Program-made: the position numbers and the translations under genes
NCBI GenBank assembly: GCA_017420455.1
Contig: JAFOJB010000065.1
Span: forward strand, 1 to 14,388
From: Blautia sp.
GTDB taxonomy: Bacteria; Bacillota; Clostridia; Lachnospirales; Lachnospiraceae
Direction: 5' to 3'
DNA length: 14,388 nt
Notes under the pieces: generated by a model
Told to the model about the DNA's origin: nothing
What the model saw: only the letters and a program-made list of their open reading frames with translations
The model's database searches: none
Part shown: piece by piece, positions 14,077-14,388 of the stretch
Layout of the letters: every line of letters starts with the position of its first letter
Numbering within the stretch: the first letter of the stretch is position 1

Positions 14077-14388
14077 TTATTGTCTGACGCTGAGACGTAC
14101 CAGAGCTCTCTGCAGCTTTGCCTGCACGATCTTGTACTCCTTGTCGGAAAGCCCGCCTTTTTCAAGAGCTTCCTCCGCCTTGGCCTTTGCCGCACTGGCG
14201 CGCTGGGCGTCGATCTCATCCTCCCACTCCCAGGTGGTGGCAAGAACACGGCATTTTCCGTTGATCACCGAGAGCATCCCGCCGATACAGGCGGCATTTC
14301 TTCTTTCTCCTCCCGGAAAGATCACATGGGCCTCTCCCATGCCAAGAGCCGTACAGTAATTGATATGCCCTGCCAGTACTGCCAGGTC
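14077..14388 (-). CDS. atpC: F-type ATP synthase epsilon subunit, N-terminally cut by the window end
   Basis: 103 residues of the C-terminal part; the frame is open to base 14388 and starts at DLAVLAGHINYCTALGMGEA. This matches the end of the epsilon beta-sandwich (LAGHINY is the conserved PGH-type motif). INGKCRVLATTWEWEDEID then leads into the two C-terminal regulatory helices (RASAAKAKAEEALEKGGLSDKEYKIVQAKLQRALVRL). Epsilon couples rotation of the c-ring to F1 and can inhibit ATP hydrolysis. It is normally the last gene of the atp operon, so the operon should lie to the right. iorA follows on the same strand after 119 bp. The internal ATG at 14340 is not the true start. Confidence 0.93.
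   Translation of the reverse strand, partial: DLAVLAGHINYCTALGMGEAHVIFPGGERRNAACIGGMLSVINGKCRVLATTWEWEDEIDAQRASAAKAKAEEALEKGGLSDKEYKIVQAKLQRALVRLSVRQ

Overview
The window looks like chromosome of a Gram-positive, strictly fermentative Clostridia member, most likely Lachnospiraceae. This is an inference from strong AGGAGG-type ribosome binding sites, an LplB/YtcP-type sugar importer, a ferredoxin-linked indolepyruvate oxidoreductase, a small single-domain malic enzyme and a Clostridia-style MacB-like ABC fusion, in moderately GC-rich DNA. No phage, IS, CRISPR, tRNA or rRNA was seen.

Left part, plus strand (1-4192): the 3' end of a cation diffusion facilitator (CDF) metal transporter; a short, very acidic membrane-anchored protein with EEPAAEESAAEA-type repeats behind its own promoter and a long 5'-terminal hairpin; then a 953-residue ABC ATPase-permease fusion. 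The fusion has an inverted repeat over its likely promoter and ends at a strong bidirectional terminator.

Middle, minus strand (8741 down to 4259): a carbohydrate importer operon of an LplB-like permease with an unusual N-terminal membrane extension, an LplC/YtcP-like permease and a secreted solute-binding protein. It has no ATPase of its own, so a shared MsmX-type ATPase is likely. The 248-bp gap before the binding-protein gene holds two hairpins and a possible small ORF whose stop overlaps that gene's start.

Right part, minus strand (14388 down to 9018): the C-terminal part of F1-ATPase epsilon (atpC), then iorA and iorB, then an aminotransferase and a malic enzyme. The chemistry fits amino-acid fermentation: the aminotransferase makes 2-oxo acids (perhaps arylpyruvates), IorAB oxidises them to acyl-CoA with reduction of ferredoxin, and malic enzyme links C4 acids to pyruvate and NAD(P)H.

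The most unusual signal is non-coding. A 75-bp sequence occurs twice (8876-8950 and 11465-11538), about 89% identical by eye. Both copies fold into the same two hairpins, and the pattern of G-U pairs points to an RNA read from the plus strand, opposite to all nearby genes. Copy 1 ends in an intrinsic-terminator-like hairpin plus T-run and has a promoter-like sequence upstream.
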